Shown here in pieces: positions 13,663 to 26,087 of a stretch of 64,000 nt of DNA (positions are counted from its first letter, which is position 1; every line of letters starts with the position of its first letter). The DNA is from Sciurus carolinensis (Eukaryota > Chordata > Mammalia > Rodentia > Sciuridae). Location: positions 72,371,440-72,435,439 of the forward strand of contig NC_062232.1 in NCBI RefSeq assembly GCF_902686445.1, in the 5' to 3' direction. The notes under the pieces were generated by a model, which had not been told where the DNA came from, did no database searches, and worked only from the letters and a program-made list of their open reading frames with translations. Position numbers and translations under genes: made by a program.

Positions 13663-16600
13663 ATGTTCAAGAATACAAATCATATCTCAATAATAACACT
13701 GAATGTTAATGGCCTAAACCCATTAATCAAGAGACATAGACTGCCAGGTTGGATTTAAAAACAAGACTCAACAATATGCTGCCTTTAAGAGACTCAACTC
13801 ATAGAAAGAGACATCCACAGACAAAAGGCTAAAGAATGGGAAAAAACATACCATGCACATGGATCCAGTAAAAAAGCAGGGGTCTCCATCCTCATATCAG
13901 ATAAAGTGGACTGCAACCAAAGTTAGTCAGAAGAGATAAAGAAGGATATTTCCTGCTGCTTAGGGGAACCATAAATCAGCAAGACATAACGATTTAAAAT
14001 ATTTATGCCCCAAACAATGATACATCCATGTACATCAAACAAATCCTTCTCAATTTCAGGAACCAAATAGAGCACAACACAATAATTCTGGGTGACTTTA
14101 ACACACTGCTTTCACTATTGGATAGATTTTCCAAACAAAATCTGAACAAAGAAACATAGAACTCAATAATAGTATAACTTAGGCTTAACAGACATATATA
14201 GAAAATACAATACATCAATGTGTGAATATACTTTCTTTCTCAGCAGCACATGGATCCTTCTCTAAAATAGACCATATGTTATGCCATAAAGCAGCCCTTA
14301 GTAAATACAATAATATAGAGATACTACCTTTTATTCTATCAGATCATAATGGAATGAAATTAGAAGCCAATGATAAAATAAAAAACAGAAACTACTTCAA
14401 CACCTGGAAACTAAATAATATGCTACTGAAAGATACACGGATAACAGAAGACATCAAGGAGGAGATCAAAAAAAATTCTTAGGGGTAAATGAGAACAATG
14501 TTACAACATATCAAAATCTCTGGGAACCTATGAAAACAGTATTAAGAGGAAACTTCATTTCATGGAGCACATTCAATAAAAGAATAAAAAAGTCAACAAA
14601 TAAATTACCTAACATTACATCTCAAAGCCCTAGAAAAAAAAGAACAGATCAGCACCAAAAGGAGTAAAAGACAGGAAATAATTAACATCAGAGCTGAAAT
14701 CAATGAAATTAATACAAAAGAAACAATTCAAAACATTGACAAAACAAAAAGTTTGTTCTTTAAAAATTGTAAACAAAATTGATAAACCCATAGTCAAACT
14801 AACAAGAAGAGAGAAAACCCAAATTATTAATTCAAGATGAAAAAGGAAATAACATGACAGACACTATTGAAATACAAAACATAAATAAAAGCTATTTCAA
14901 AAATCTATACTCCAACAAAATAGAAAATACTGAAAACATCAACAAATTTATAGAGACATAAGATTCTCTCAAACTTAATCAGGAGAACATACAAAATTTA
15001 AACAGATTAATTTTAAGGAATGAAATAGAAGAAGCCATGGAAAGCTACCAACCAAGAAAAGCCCAGGACCAGATGGATTCTCAGCTGAGTTCTACAAAAC
15101 CTTCAAAGAAGAATACCAATACTCCTCAAATTATTCCAGGAGATAGAAAAGGAGGGAACCCTTCCAAACTCATTCTATGAAGCAAGTATCACTTGAAACT
15201 AAAACCAGACAAAGACTCATCAAGGAAAAAAACTTCAGACCAATATGCTTGATGAACATAGTTGCAAAATATCCTTAACAAAATTCTAGCAAGTCACATA
15301 AAAAACATATTAAAAAGATAGTGCACCATGATCAAATGGGGTTTATCCCAGGAATACAGTGTTGGTTCAACATCTGGAAATCAATAAATGTAATTTATCA
15401 CATCAATAGACTTAAAGTTAAGAATCATTTGATTACTTCAATAGATGAAAAAAAAAAGCATTTGATAAAATACAGCACCACTTCTTGCTCAAAACACTAG
15501 AAAAAATAGGGATACTAAGAATATATCTGAACATTGTAAAGGCTGTCTATGCTAAGCACACAGCCAACATCATTCTAAATGGAGAAAAACTAAAAGCATT
15601 CCCTCTAAAAATTGGAACAAGACAGGGATGCCCTCTTTCACCACTTCTATTCAAAATTGTCCTTGAAACTCTAGTCAGAGCAATTAGACAGATGAAAGAA
15701 ATTAAAGGAATACCAACAGGAAAAGAAGAACTCAAACTATCACTATTTGCTGATGACATGATTATATATTTAGAGGATCCAAAAAACTCCACCGAACTGC
15801 TAGAACTAATAAATGAATTTATCAAAGTAACAGGATATAAAATCAATGCTCATAAATTTAATGTATTTTAATTCTTACATGATGAATTCCCTGAAAGAGA
15901 AATTAGGAAACTAATTCCATTCACAATAACCTCAAAAAAATAAAATAAAATATTTGCGAATTGATCTAACAAAAGAGGTGAAATACCTCTACAATGAAAA
16001 CTACAGAATACTATAGAATGTAATTAAAGAAAACCTTAGAAGATGGAAAGATCTTTTGTGTTCTTGGACAGACAGAATTAATATTGTCAAAATGGCAATA
16101 CTACCAAAGGGGCTATAAAGATTTGATGCCATTCCAATTAAAATTCCAATGTCATACATCATAGAAATAGAGAAAGCAATCATGAAATTAATCTGGAAGA
16201 ATAAGAGACCCAGAATAGCCAAAGCAATCTTTAGCAGGAACAGTGAAGCAGGAGGTATCACAATGCCAGACCTTCAACTATACTACAGAGCAATAGTAAC
16301 AAAAACAGCATGGTATCGGCACCAAAATAGACACATAGAACAATGGTACAGAAGAGAGGACACAGAGACAAACCCACATAAATACATTTATCTCACAATA
16401 GACAAAGGTGTCAAAAACATACAATGGAGAAAAGATAGCCTTTTCAACAAATGGTTCTGGGAAAACTGGAAATCCGTATATAGAAAAAAGAAATTAAACC
16501 CGTATCTCTCACCCTGTAAAAAACTAAACTCAAAATTGATCAAGGACCTAGGATTTAGACCAGAGACTCTGCAGCAAATAGAAGAAAAAGTAGGCTTAAA

Positions 16601-17465
16601 TCTTCATGACATTGACTTCGGCCCAGACTTCCTTAACAAGACTCCCAAAGCACAAGAAATAAAAGCAGAAATCAATAAATGGAATAGACTCAAACTAAAA
16701 AGCTTTTTCTCAGCAAACGAAACAATCAATAATGTGGAAAGAGAGCCTACAGAGTGGGAGAAAATCTTTACCATGCACACTTCAGATAGAGCACTAATCT
16801 CCATAATTTATAAAAGGAACTTAAAAAACTTTACACCAAAAATACAAAGATCTGAATCAATAAATGGGCTAAGAAACTGGACAGACACTTCACAGAAGAA
16901 GATAAACAAGCAATCAACAAATATATAAAAAAGTGTTCAATATTTGTAATAATTAGAGAAATGCAAATCAAAGCCACCCTAAGATTTCATCTCACTCCAA
17001 TTAGAATGGCTATTATCAAGAATACAGGTGTTGTTGAGAATGTGGGGAAAAAGGCACACTCATACATTGTTGGTAGGATTGTAAATTGATGCAGTCACTC
17101 TGGAAAGCAGTATGGAGATTCCTTAGAAAACTTGGAATGGAACCACCATTTGACCCAGTTATCCCAGGCCTGGGTTTATACCCAAAGGACTTAAAATCAG
17201 CGTACCACAATAATGAATCTACATCACTGTTTATTGCAGCTCAGTTTCCAATATCTAGATTGTGGAACCACCCTAGATGTCCTTCAGTAGATGAATGGAT
17301 AAAGAAACTGTGGTATATATAAACAATGGAATATTATTCAGCCATAAAGAATAATAATATTATGGCATTTGTAGATAAATGGAGAGAGTTGGAGAATATC
17401 ATGCTAAGTGAAATAAGCCAATCCCAAAAAACCAAAGGTGGAATATTTTCTCTGATAAGTGGATG
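13663..17465 (+). pseudogene. L1-A ORF2 remnant (endonuclease-reverse transcriptase)
   Basis: Pieces of the apurinic-like endonuclease (14222-14482, with SDHNGMKLEAN), the reverse transcriptase (15485-15871, with [11 protein letters not shown] and the [10 protein letters not shown] catalytic box) and the C-terminal region (16149-16928) lie in order. Many stops and frameshifts separate them. The final part (17086-17322) keeps the DLKSAY...[12 protein letters not shown] stretch near the normal C terminus. It is clearly dead. Confidence 0.9.
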
Positions 17466-17714
17466 ATGATATATAACGGGGGTGGGGGAAAGAAGAATGG
17501 AGGAACTTTGGATCGTGTAGAGGGAAATGGGGGGAGGGGACAGGGAAAGGAAAGAGTAGAATGAGACAAACATCATTACCCTACATACATGTATGATTAC
17601 ATGAATGGTTTCATTGTATATCATGTACGACCAAAGAAATGAAGAGTTGTAACTCATTTCTGTACAATGAATCAAAATGCAGTTTGTGAAAGTAAAAATA
17701 AACAAAATTAAATA

Positions 17715-17731
17715 AAAAAGAAGCCCATACC
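17715..17731. repeat. Target-site duplication of L1-A, right copy
   Basis: The A-rich start and GCCCATACC end mirror 11861-11878. Confidence 0.75.
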
Positions 17732-17980
17732 AACTAGGAGTCAATTTTTCATGCCTTTCTGCAACCAAATTATAGGAAACCATTAATTTATTCTCTGTCC
17801 ATACAGATTTATCTTTGATACGTATTTCATATAAGAAGAATTTTTTTTTAGAATGTGATCTTTGTAAGAGCATTTTTTCAAGTTGCTCAAACTTTTCAAG
17901 GTTGCTCCAAGTTGTATATCATTAAATAGTACTTTATTGCTTTTTCCCCTTTGAGTCACATTTTTAAATGTAATAGATTA
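17732..17980. repeat. Old L1 fragment, right of the L1-A insertion
   Basis: AACCATTAATTTATTCTCTG and TTTCAAGGTTGCTCCAAGTTG continue the old L1-related sequence interrupted at 11878, judged by remembered consensus order. Confidence 0.55.
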
Positions 17981-18078
17981 GTGGTTGGGGTTGGGGTTGG
18001 GGTTGTGTCCCAGAGGTATAAGTACTTGTCTAGCAAGAGATAGACCTTAGGTTCAATTGCTAAACTCATGAAAAAGTT
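17981..18078 (+). mobile_element. ID-type SINE with expanded GGGGTT head
   Basis: The 5' head normally reads GGGGTTG once. Here GGGGTT is repeated four times (about 17984-18005) before the ID body (GTCTAGCAAGAG, GTTCAATTGC). The tail is short. Confidence 0.7.
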
Positions 18079-18359
18079 ATAATTGAGGAATCAATATTAA
18101 TACATTATTTTAACTAATGTTCTCTGTTTATTTTATAGTTTACTCTGAGTTGCACTTCTTAAAGTATTGAACAAATATATAATGGCATGCATCCAACCAA
18201 TATACTATTATACAGAACATCCTCACTGCATCCTCACTGCCTTACAAAGTGAATGTGCTCCATCTACTCATTTTTTTTATCCACAGGAACTCCTAGAAAT
18301 CATTGATCTCTTTATTCTTGCCATTTTGCTTTGTCCAGAAATGGTAATATAGTTGAATA

Positions 18360-20770
18360 TAGTTGCTGTGTATATGGTGTATATGATGGACAAATGAGCC
18401 CCAATTTTTCATCATCTAGTCTGTAGATGTTAAAGAGGTTGCCAGTGTATAACTAAGTAGTTGGTTAAATTAGTAAATTTTGTACATTTTGTGTTGAAAT
18501 TCATAGGAAAGCTTGTCTTCTGTAAATACTTTTGGATATGAGTTTGTTTCACCATCTCTAAGCATTATCTATGCCCGTACTTGTTCAGGGGACTGAAAGT
18601 AGAGAGAAAGAAGTGAGGAGGGAAAGTGTCAAAGACAAAATGGTCATATTAGAGGATATGTCAGATTATAACCATTTCTAGATGTGCAGTTTTATTTACC
18701 AGTGCTGTGTTTGTATTGGACAGGTTCTTACGTGGAATAATATCTAATCCTTCTATATATTTAGAAGTGATTTATATATTTAAAAGTAGAAGTAGCAGCA
18801 TAAAACTTTTTCAAAACTAATGGGAAATACTGTTTGGAATTGTTTGACCACCTCTGAACAGAATACTGTCTGTACTTTTTCATTTGGATTGAGGGAGGTG
18901 GGAGAGAAGAAGTTACAAAAGGTGTTTTGTTAGAGTGAGCTAGAAAATTTTAGTTTACCCACTGTCCTATAATGTGCATTTCATTTAACTTTACAGATAT
19001 GTAAAAATCCTGGGCAAAGAGTCCTAATTTTATAATATCTATTCTCTAGATATTAAAAAGGTTGACAATGTATGACAAAGGTAGAGTTAGTAAACTAACA
19101 CATTTTGTATAATTTGTGCTAAAATTCATAGAAAGGCAGTCTTTTGAAAAGGACTTTGAAAATGAAATTGTAACATTACATTTGAGTGATACATGTGCCT
19201 ATATCACATGTGACGTAGGAGAAGGAAGGGGAAGAAATGAAGGATTCTAGGCCAGAATGATCTTACTAGAACACACTTTCAGATATAACCATTGCTACAT
19301 GTGTGTAGTGTATTCAAAACTACTATGTACATAGTGGACTAATTTAAGTCCTCATTTGAAACATCTGGTCTTTCTAGATGTTTAGAAGTACACAAATAGT
19401 AGATGAAACCTTTTGTAGATATCTTTTTGTTAAAATTCATAATGAAGTAACTGTCTTTTGGCAATGAAATGATCAAAACACTTCTCTGAGTAGTACATAT
19501 TATATTTGTGCTTATTTAGGAAGAAAGAAGGAAAAGAAAATGCAAAGAGCTTTATACCAATGTGTTTTCTGTGAAGCACAGTTGATCATCATCCCTTATG
19601 TCTGTGATTTTTGTTTTACTATGCTGTATAGTTTATATAAAGGACAAATGAGTCCTAATTTACATCTAGTCTATCTAGATATTAAAGAGGTTGTGAGTGT
19701 AGAACAAAAGTAGAGTTAGTAAACTAACACATTGAGTACATTTTGTATTAAAATTCATAGGAAAAACTGTTCTTAAAACAACTTGGGAAGTGAAATTGTC
19801 AAAGTCATTTCTAAGCATTACAGATGCATATATCTGACCCTGGGTCGATAAGAGAAGAGAAGGGGAAGGGTTCTAGGCCAGAATGTTCCTCTTTGGAAGA
19901 CACTTCCAAATTCTAGTTTTTAAAAAAAGATATTTTTCTTCAAAGACTAGCCTTTGTTAAGTGTGTGCAGTTTATCCAGTGCTATTATATGTATAGTTGT
20001 AAACTCAAGTCCTTGTTGGAAACATCTAGTCTTTCTAGATGTTTAAAAGTACACAACACATAGTAAAAGTAGAGGGCAAAAGTAATGCCTTTTAAGAATT
20101 TTTTGTTACTACATAGGAATAGTTGCCATTTAGGGGAATGGACCTGTTGAACTTGATGTCTTGGAGAGTATGTTGAAGGTTCATTAGGTGGTGGGTGGGA
20201 GAAGGAGAAAGAATGCATAGAAATGTAATGTGACCTTAAGATTAGTTCAGATTGTCTAGATATTGTTATATATGTGTTTTAGTAAATATTGCTGGGTATT
20301 AAAGGATAAGTTTTAATGGCCAAAGTTTGTTAGAAGTAGCAGAATAATCCCTATTCATATTCTTTTGTTAATTTTTTGGAAGAACTGTCTTCTGGGAATG
20401 ACCTTTGTTTATCTGCCTCTTTGAGGTAGGGGTAGTCCTAAATTTAGTCACTGGAATGGTGAAGAGGGAGAAGGGGAAGGGTGAGGGGAAGTGCTCTTTC
20501 CTGGTATCTCCATATCTGGAAGAAAGTTTTAGATTAGAACCATAGATCTAGATGTGCATTTTCAGTAAGGACTTGTGTTTATTGTGCATAAAGTTCATCC
20601 TTTATTTTACAACATCTAAACTTGCTAGATGTCCTGAGGTGACAGCATATTATAAAAAGTAGAGCTAGGGAATTAGCCAACTTGTAATTATCTTTTTTGT
20701 TATAATCGATAGAACCGGTATGTTGTGTATGTATATGCATGACCTGGAGGGACATGTTCAACTAAGCTGC
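18360..20770. repeat. Diverged tandem array, 8 units of about 310 bp with dimeric order
   Basis: A recurring core near CATCTAGTCT-TTCTAGATG occurs at about 18413, 18743, 19036, 19362, 19672, 20032, 20318 (weak) and 20612, so spacing is 286-360 bp. Units 1, 3 and 5 share AAAGAGGTT-like sequence after the core. Units 2, 4 and 6 instead share TTTAGAAGT/TTTAAAAGT, giving a period of about 580-670 bp. Each of the first seven units has a purine tract (18599, 18891, 19216, 19519, 19848, 20191, 20461), and the last unit looks truncated. No coding frame is kept across units. Family unknown. Confidence 0.8.
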
Positions 20771-20830
20771 TATGACTGGATGACTTTGTTCTTTGCTTGT
20801 GTTTTTATTTTTCTGTAATGCACATATTAA

Positions 20831-20850
20831 GTTTAATAAAAATAAAAGTT
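20831..20850 (+). promoter_or_regulatory. Candidate clustered poly(A) signals after the tandem array
   Basis: AATAAAAATAAAAG, preceded by a CTGTAATGCACAT stretch and followed by TTTATTTT, lies about 60 bp past the last array unit. It fits a transcript end but AATAAA is frequent in AT-rich DNA, so this is only a candidate. Confidence 0.25.
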
Positions 20851-20884
20851 TATTTTAAAAGCCCGTGAAAATAGATATAGTTGA

Positions 20885-21580
20885 AATAACAAGGTATTTA
20901 GTCTTCTTATATTAATTTCTTTTACTTAATAATATGTGTTATGGCCCTACATTCCTTTTTTTGTCTTGAAAGCACTTTTTTAAATCATTGAGTTATATTT
21001 CATTACATGGATGTACCACAGTGTTAATGTCAACTCATCTATTAAATGACATCCTAGTTGGTTCCACTTTTTTGCATTATGAAAAAGATGCTGTAAACAC
21101 TTGTGTGCAGGCTTTAAAACAAATGTGTTTTTTTTTTTTATTTGTTTGTTTGTTTTTGTACCAGGGGATCAAATCCCGATGTGCTTAACCACTGAGCTAC
21201 ATCCTCAGCCCTTTTTACTAATTAATTAATTAAATTTTAAGACAGGACCTCTAAGTTACTGAGGCCGAACTTGTGATCCTCCTGCCTTAACCTCCAGAGC
21301 CACTGGGATTATAGACATGTACCCACTGCACCCATGCAAATGTAAATTATTAACTCCTCTGAGTATATAATAAGGAACATGGTTGCTAGATCAAAAGGAA
21401 AGAACAGATTAAGTTTTATAAGAAACTATTAATCTGTCTCCCAAATGTCTCTACTGTTTTGCATCCCCATGAACATTAAATGAGTGTACCTGTTACTCTA
21501 TATCATCATAACCATTTGATGGCAATTTATTGGACTTTGACCATTCTAATAGGCATGTAGAGGTAACAAGGTAATTTAAT
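20885..21580 (-). repeat. Old L1 fragment interrupted by a SINE
   Basis: Antisense L1 sequence is recognisable: GAGTTATATTTCATTACATG, GATGCTGTAAACACTTGTG, then after the SINE ATGGTTGCTAGATCAAAAGG and GACCATTCTAATAGGCATG. It has no open frame. Confidence 0.65.
21128..21343 (-). mobile_element. B1-ID dimer SINE, inserted in old L1
   Basis: On the + strand it reads poly(T), then CCAGGGGATCAAATCCCGATG and CTGAGCTACATCCTCAGCCC (ID half), then GACAGGACCTC and GATTATAGACATG (B1 half). Confidence 0.85.
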
Positions 21581-23650
21581 TCACAATTAATTAATGATAC
21601 ACATTGTTGTAAGTCCTAGCCATAATACAATACAAAACTTGGAAAGGAGAAGAGTTGAATAGAGGAAATCCAAATCTTTTATTTTAAATGATGATACTAT
21701 TCTATTTAGTAGTGGAAACGTGACACTATATATATGGCAAAAAATATAGTATCACACAGAACAAAGAGTGAATATCGAATTACGTAAAACAAAACAAAAA
21801 TCTCGGTAGCTCTTGTTATCACAGGATCGAATGTGGACTGCGACATAATAGTGTTACAAATTCTTGACACAATTTCACTTAAAAAAAGTGAATGGAAATG
21901 TACTATATTAATCTTTGAAATAAGTGGGAACTCTAAAACAAATTACAAAGAGGAACTGTATGTGAACACTGCATTCTGAATGATAAAGGTATTTCCCTAG
22001 AATGTGTGCATTACAAATTTATAACCATTATATATTTTTGCTAGCACTGATCAAACAAATACATAGGTAATGGGTGATAGGAGCTAGGTATGTCTCTGCT
22101 TTGGGGAGAGATTAAAGGAAAGCTTGGAGAAAGGCTAGCATGTGGTACTAGATTAGAGCTAGAGATATTATTATGAACTCATAGCTAGCTTAATGAATTT
22201 TGTATATGTAAATGTTTGCAGATTCATGTATACATGTATAAATTAGTTTGTACACAGATCCATTTCTATCTCTTTATTGATAAGGACTAGAAAATATAGT
22301 ATTTCATCAAAAAATGGCCATATCTAGCACCTAGGTCTTCTTTTCAAAAAATCATTTTCTTGTAAAAGAAATTAGAAGTCCTTCAAGTAATTGCTGGTTC
22401 TCCAAATGGATTATCTTGTATTGCCAAAAGCAAAGGATAACTTAAAAAAAATAGAAAGAAAAACAAAAACCATGATAACTGTTATAGGTATAAAGTATAT
22501 AGGAGCCACTTGAAAGATTTCCTAAAGGAAAAACTCTAAGAACTTTCAGCAATAAAAAAGTAGTATTGGATTATCATCCAAATTATAAAATAAATGCCCA
22601 TGCATTCGTCTTGATGTGAATAAATGATTTTAAAAATAAATAAATGAAAGAAAGGAAAATATCCAATAGAGAATTCTAAATATTTTATGCAACACACTCT
22701 TTCTTCAATTAGGTGAAGCAAATTATATGCTATTTCAGTTCTCCAACCCCATGGTAAGCTTTACAATTTGAAATATTTCTAGTGAGTACAGCACGACTAT
22801 CGGGAAAACAAACAAACAAACTGATTTTGTAGTGGAAAAACCTGTTGATTTTTACTTAGCCAGGTTTATCAAGGTAAACATTGTCAGTGATCATTCGCAT
22901 TGATAGCATTTACCCTTGATATACGATGAAAATGCACTTTACTTGCACTGTCTTCTCCCCTCAGTTCGTAAATATTGTCTACATAGGAGAGAAAGGTCAA
23001 ACTGAAACTCAAGGTCATTCTACAAAAGTATCCCTCAAAACTTTGAAGGTTATCAACAAGAAAAGCCTGAAAGAACGTCACAGTCTTTAGAAGCCTAATA
23101 ACAAATGATGAATAAATATTATTGATATTCCGATGGATTATTATAGCAGAGAAAGGACATTAGGCAAAGAGGAAATGTGGATTACATTTAGTTCATAATA
23201 ATGTTTCAATACTGGTTCATTGAATTTGACAAATCTACTATGCTAATATATGAGGAATAGGAAATGAATGTGGGTTATTCAGCAAGTCTTTGCACAATTT
23301 TTGCAATAATTTTTAAATTCAGAACCTTGAAAATTACAGAAAGTGAAACAAATTATGGGCTCATTTTTTTTTTTGCAAGGAAGAAAAGCAACTGATTTTC
23401 TTATTAATTCCTGATATGAATGGAAAATGTTACAGCCAACTTGGGACTATTTTGTCAGCTTCTTTTAAGGCTAACTATATTGACTAAGTTCAATCCTAGG
23501 TATTACCAAATAAAACGAAAATGTATTTCTATATAAACACCTGTATGTGAATATTTATTGTAGATTTATTCATAGTAGCCCCAAACTGAAAATAACCCCA
23601 TTAGTCAAAATGTGAATAAACAAATTTTATCAATACATAAAACCTTATTA
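21581..23650. other. No feature recognised
   Basis: AT-rich sequence with only short open frames lacking domains; no SINE or LTR core seen. Confidence 0.45.
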
Positions 23651-23767
23651 AAGGGGTTGGGTTTGTGGCTCAGTGGTAGAGCACTTGCCTTGCATGTGTG
23701 AGGCCCTGGGTTTCATTTTCAGCACCACATACAAATAAATAAAAAAAAGTTCATCAACAACTAAAAA
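23651..23767 (+). mobile_element. ID-type SINE
   Basis: GGGTTTGTGGCTCAGTGGTA, GAGGCCCTGGGTTTCA, CAGCACCACATA and a TCATCAACAACTAAAAAG tail give a full-length ID monomer. Confidence 0.9.
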
Positions 23768-24179
23768 GATATTTTAAAAAATCTTATTAAAAAACATATG
23801 GAATATCATGGATGAATCCTAAAACATTATGCTACATAAGAAGAAGAATGTACAAAATACATGTACTAAATGGTTCCATTTGTAAGACATTTTGTAAAAG
23901 TCAATACTAAAACAACAACAACAAACAGGGTTGAAACGAATTTAGAATGGTTGGAGGAAACTGAACAAGGGCATATGGAAATATTTTAAGGTGATCAAAT
24001 GCTTCTATATCTTATTTTTCATAGTGGTCATACAACATACATATTTGTTAAAATCCAGCCAACAATACAATCTAAAAGTAATAAACATTATTTTTTGCCA
24101 ATTAAATTTCGATTTAAGTAATCTAAACAATATCTTCTTTAAAAATATGTAAGTTAAAAAAAACATTGGCAACTGCTAG

Positions 24180-25121
24180 TCTTGGCTCCAGTTTTAGCAT
24201 CAGTTTTCCATTTGTCTTGAACCTTGGTGAGATTTAGATTTATTTATTCTATGTATTAATTTGGGGGCAATTCATTTCTTGATTGAGCTTTCTTACTTAT
24301 CCATGAACATTGCATAAATATCTCATTTTATACTGTGCATATTTTAGTTAAAGCTTAATAATTTTCTTCATATCTAGCTTTGAATTTATTTTTTAGATAA
24401 ATATAAAGTCTTATTATGGTTTCTATTGTGATGGTTCTAAAATACTATATTTATTTTACACAATATTACTGGCTTGTTAATGTTCAGTTTTATTTTATAT
24501 ATTGAACCCAGAAAATTTGTAAACAATCCTATTTTTAACATGATACATGTCTATAGAATGAAGTTTTTAATAATCTCAAAATAATTATATTTTGTTTTTT
24601 AACATGTAATATTTTTTCCTTGCTTTTCTCTTCTGGCTACTGTTGAAATACATTAAAGAGATGTCAGTGAACATGTTGTCTTGTTACTGATTTTAAAAGG
24701 GATACCATTTTACCAAATTCCTAATTGTGTTTACTGAAGTTTTTGATAAATATCCATTATAAAATTAAGAAAGGCACTTCTATTATGACGAGCTTTTTTT
24801 TTCTAATAAATTAACATTGCATTTCAATAAATGCTTAGTATGAGTCTGCTGGGATGGTTAAAAAATTTCTTCTTAAGTTTCTTGATGTATTTTCTAATGT
24901 CAATCCTCCTTGAATTACTGTACATAAACTGATAATCATGTTCTTTTCAAAACATCACTATTTCAATGAGTTTTGCATCTATGATCTTTTTCGAGTTACC
25001 ATTCTTAATTGCTGTTTTTCAACAGCATTATACTAGTCACATTGAATTTTTAGTTTATTAAATTATTATTTAAATTTACTATTGAATTTTTTAGTTAATT
25101 ATTTAATAATTTCAGAAAATG
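24180..25121 (-). repeat. Old L1 ORF2 fragment, strongly decayed
   Basis: The antisense order TTTTTGATAAATATCCATTA, AAAATTAAGAAAGGCACTTC, CATTTCAATAAATGC and CAATCCTCCTTGAATTAC follows the reverse-transcriptase region of L1. No open frame is kept. Confidence 0.45.
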
Positions 25122-25348
25122 TGTCTTACACTTTAAATGTGAGGTATCTCCCAAAAACTCAAGTTGGAGACAAGGCAAGCAAGCTTAGAAATGAAATGAT
25201 TGTGTTATGGGGGTCTTAACATAATCAGTACATTAATACCCTGAAAAGGGATTATGTGGTAACCATAGGTAAGTAGGGTGTGGTTAGAGGAAGTGGGTAA
25301 CTGAAGGTGTGCCCTTTGTCCTTGAAAAATGAAGCATGTGCTCTAGTG

Positions 25349-25418
<70 letters not shown>

Positions 25419-25620
25419 TCCTGGTGTGATGTCCTGAGCTACTTTCCTCCACACTCTTCTACCATAATATCCTGCCTTACTTACCACTAGCCCTGAAAAT
25501 TGGAGTTAGCCATCTATAAACTGAGACCTCTAAAACTGTGAGCCCCCAAATAAACTTTTCCTCCTATAATTGTGTTTGTCAGGTCTTTTGGTCACAGCAG
25601 TGAAAATACTGAGTAATACA
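25122..25620 (+). mobile_element. MaLR-type solo LTR carrying an expanded (TC)n
   Basis: It aligns by eye with the LTRs at 42231-42658 and 60286-60726. Shared motifs include GGGTGTGG near the middle, GAGACCTCTAAAACTGTGAG, CCCCAAATAAA (poly(A) signal) and the end CAGCAGTGAAAATACTGAGTA. A pyrimidine microsatellite of about 33 TC units (25351-25416) sits where the relatives have only CTCTCTCT. Confidence 0.8.
25351..25416. repeat. (TC)n microsatellite
   Basis: About 33 uninterrupted CT/TC units inside the MaLR LTR. Confidence 0.97.
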
Positions 25621-25815
25621 ACTTGTATACTATTTAGATGATGTTTCTGGAAAATTCGGTAGAACTCAGTTATAAACCATCTATGTTTGATGACTTCTTT
25701 GTGAACTATTGACATTATCTGATTCAATATGACACTCCATCTGAGTCTGTCATCTCAGTATGGATGTTAGTTCTCAATTCATGTTACTTTCTCATTCAAG
25801 ATTTCATTATCCAGG

Positions 25816-25970
25816 GCTGGGGTTGTGGCTCAGTGGTAGAGTGCTTGCCTAGCATGTATAAGGCACTGGGTTTGATACCTAGCATCACATTAAAAAGAAA
25901 AAAAAAAAAAAAAAAAAAAAAAAAACTAAAGAAAATAAAAGCATTGTGTCCATCTAAAACTAAACATTTT
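25816..25970 (+). mobile_element. ID-type SINE
   Basis: Full ID head GGCTGGGGTTGTGGCTCAGT, an internal A run of about 30 and a GTGTCCATCTAAAACTAAAC tail. Confidence 0.92.
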
Positions 25971-26087
25971 TAAAGATGATTTAATTTTCTAGTTTGTGGC
26001 ATGATGGCTGCATTTCTATTGGATATTGGATATTTTGGCTATTATATTAGGAGACTGAATTCTATGTAAATTTTTCTTCCTTGTCCA

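Larger units (their letters stand above)
11879..17714 (+). mobile_element. L1-A: full-length decayed LINE-1
   Basis: About 5.8 kb with 5' UTR (11879-12550), ORF1 remnant, ORF2 remnant, 3' UTR and an A-rich end. Flanking duplications at 11861-11878 and 17715-17731 mark the edges, and the interrupted old repeat continues on both sides. Both ORFs are broken, so it cannot move by itself. The 3' UTR has a G-rich purine tract (17528-17560) and the longer 3' end type also seen in the twin-primed copy at 55.7 kb, unlike L1-B. Confidence 0.9.

Noticed and set aside
17334..17873. 179-codon - strand open frame
   Set aside because: It lies antisense to the end of L1-A ORF2 and its 3' UTR and has no domain of its own.
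18413..20430. Unit segments such as CACTTCTCTGAGTAG that recall the 3' arms of the X-linked miR-506 family
   Set aside because: I looked for a complementary upstream arm in units 1, 4 and 5 and found none long enough for a microRNA hairpin. A fold of each unit plus small-RNA data would decide.
18360..20770. CRISPR-like regular spacing
   Set aside because: The units are long and diverged, the repeats are not short and identical, and the genome is mammalian.
25252..25487. Frames encoding runs of alternating Arg and Glu
   Set aside because: They are translations of the (TC)n microsatellite.
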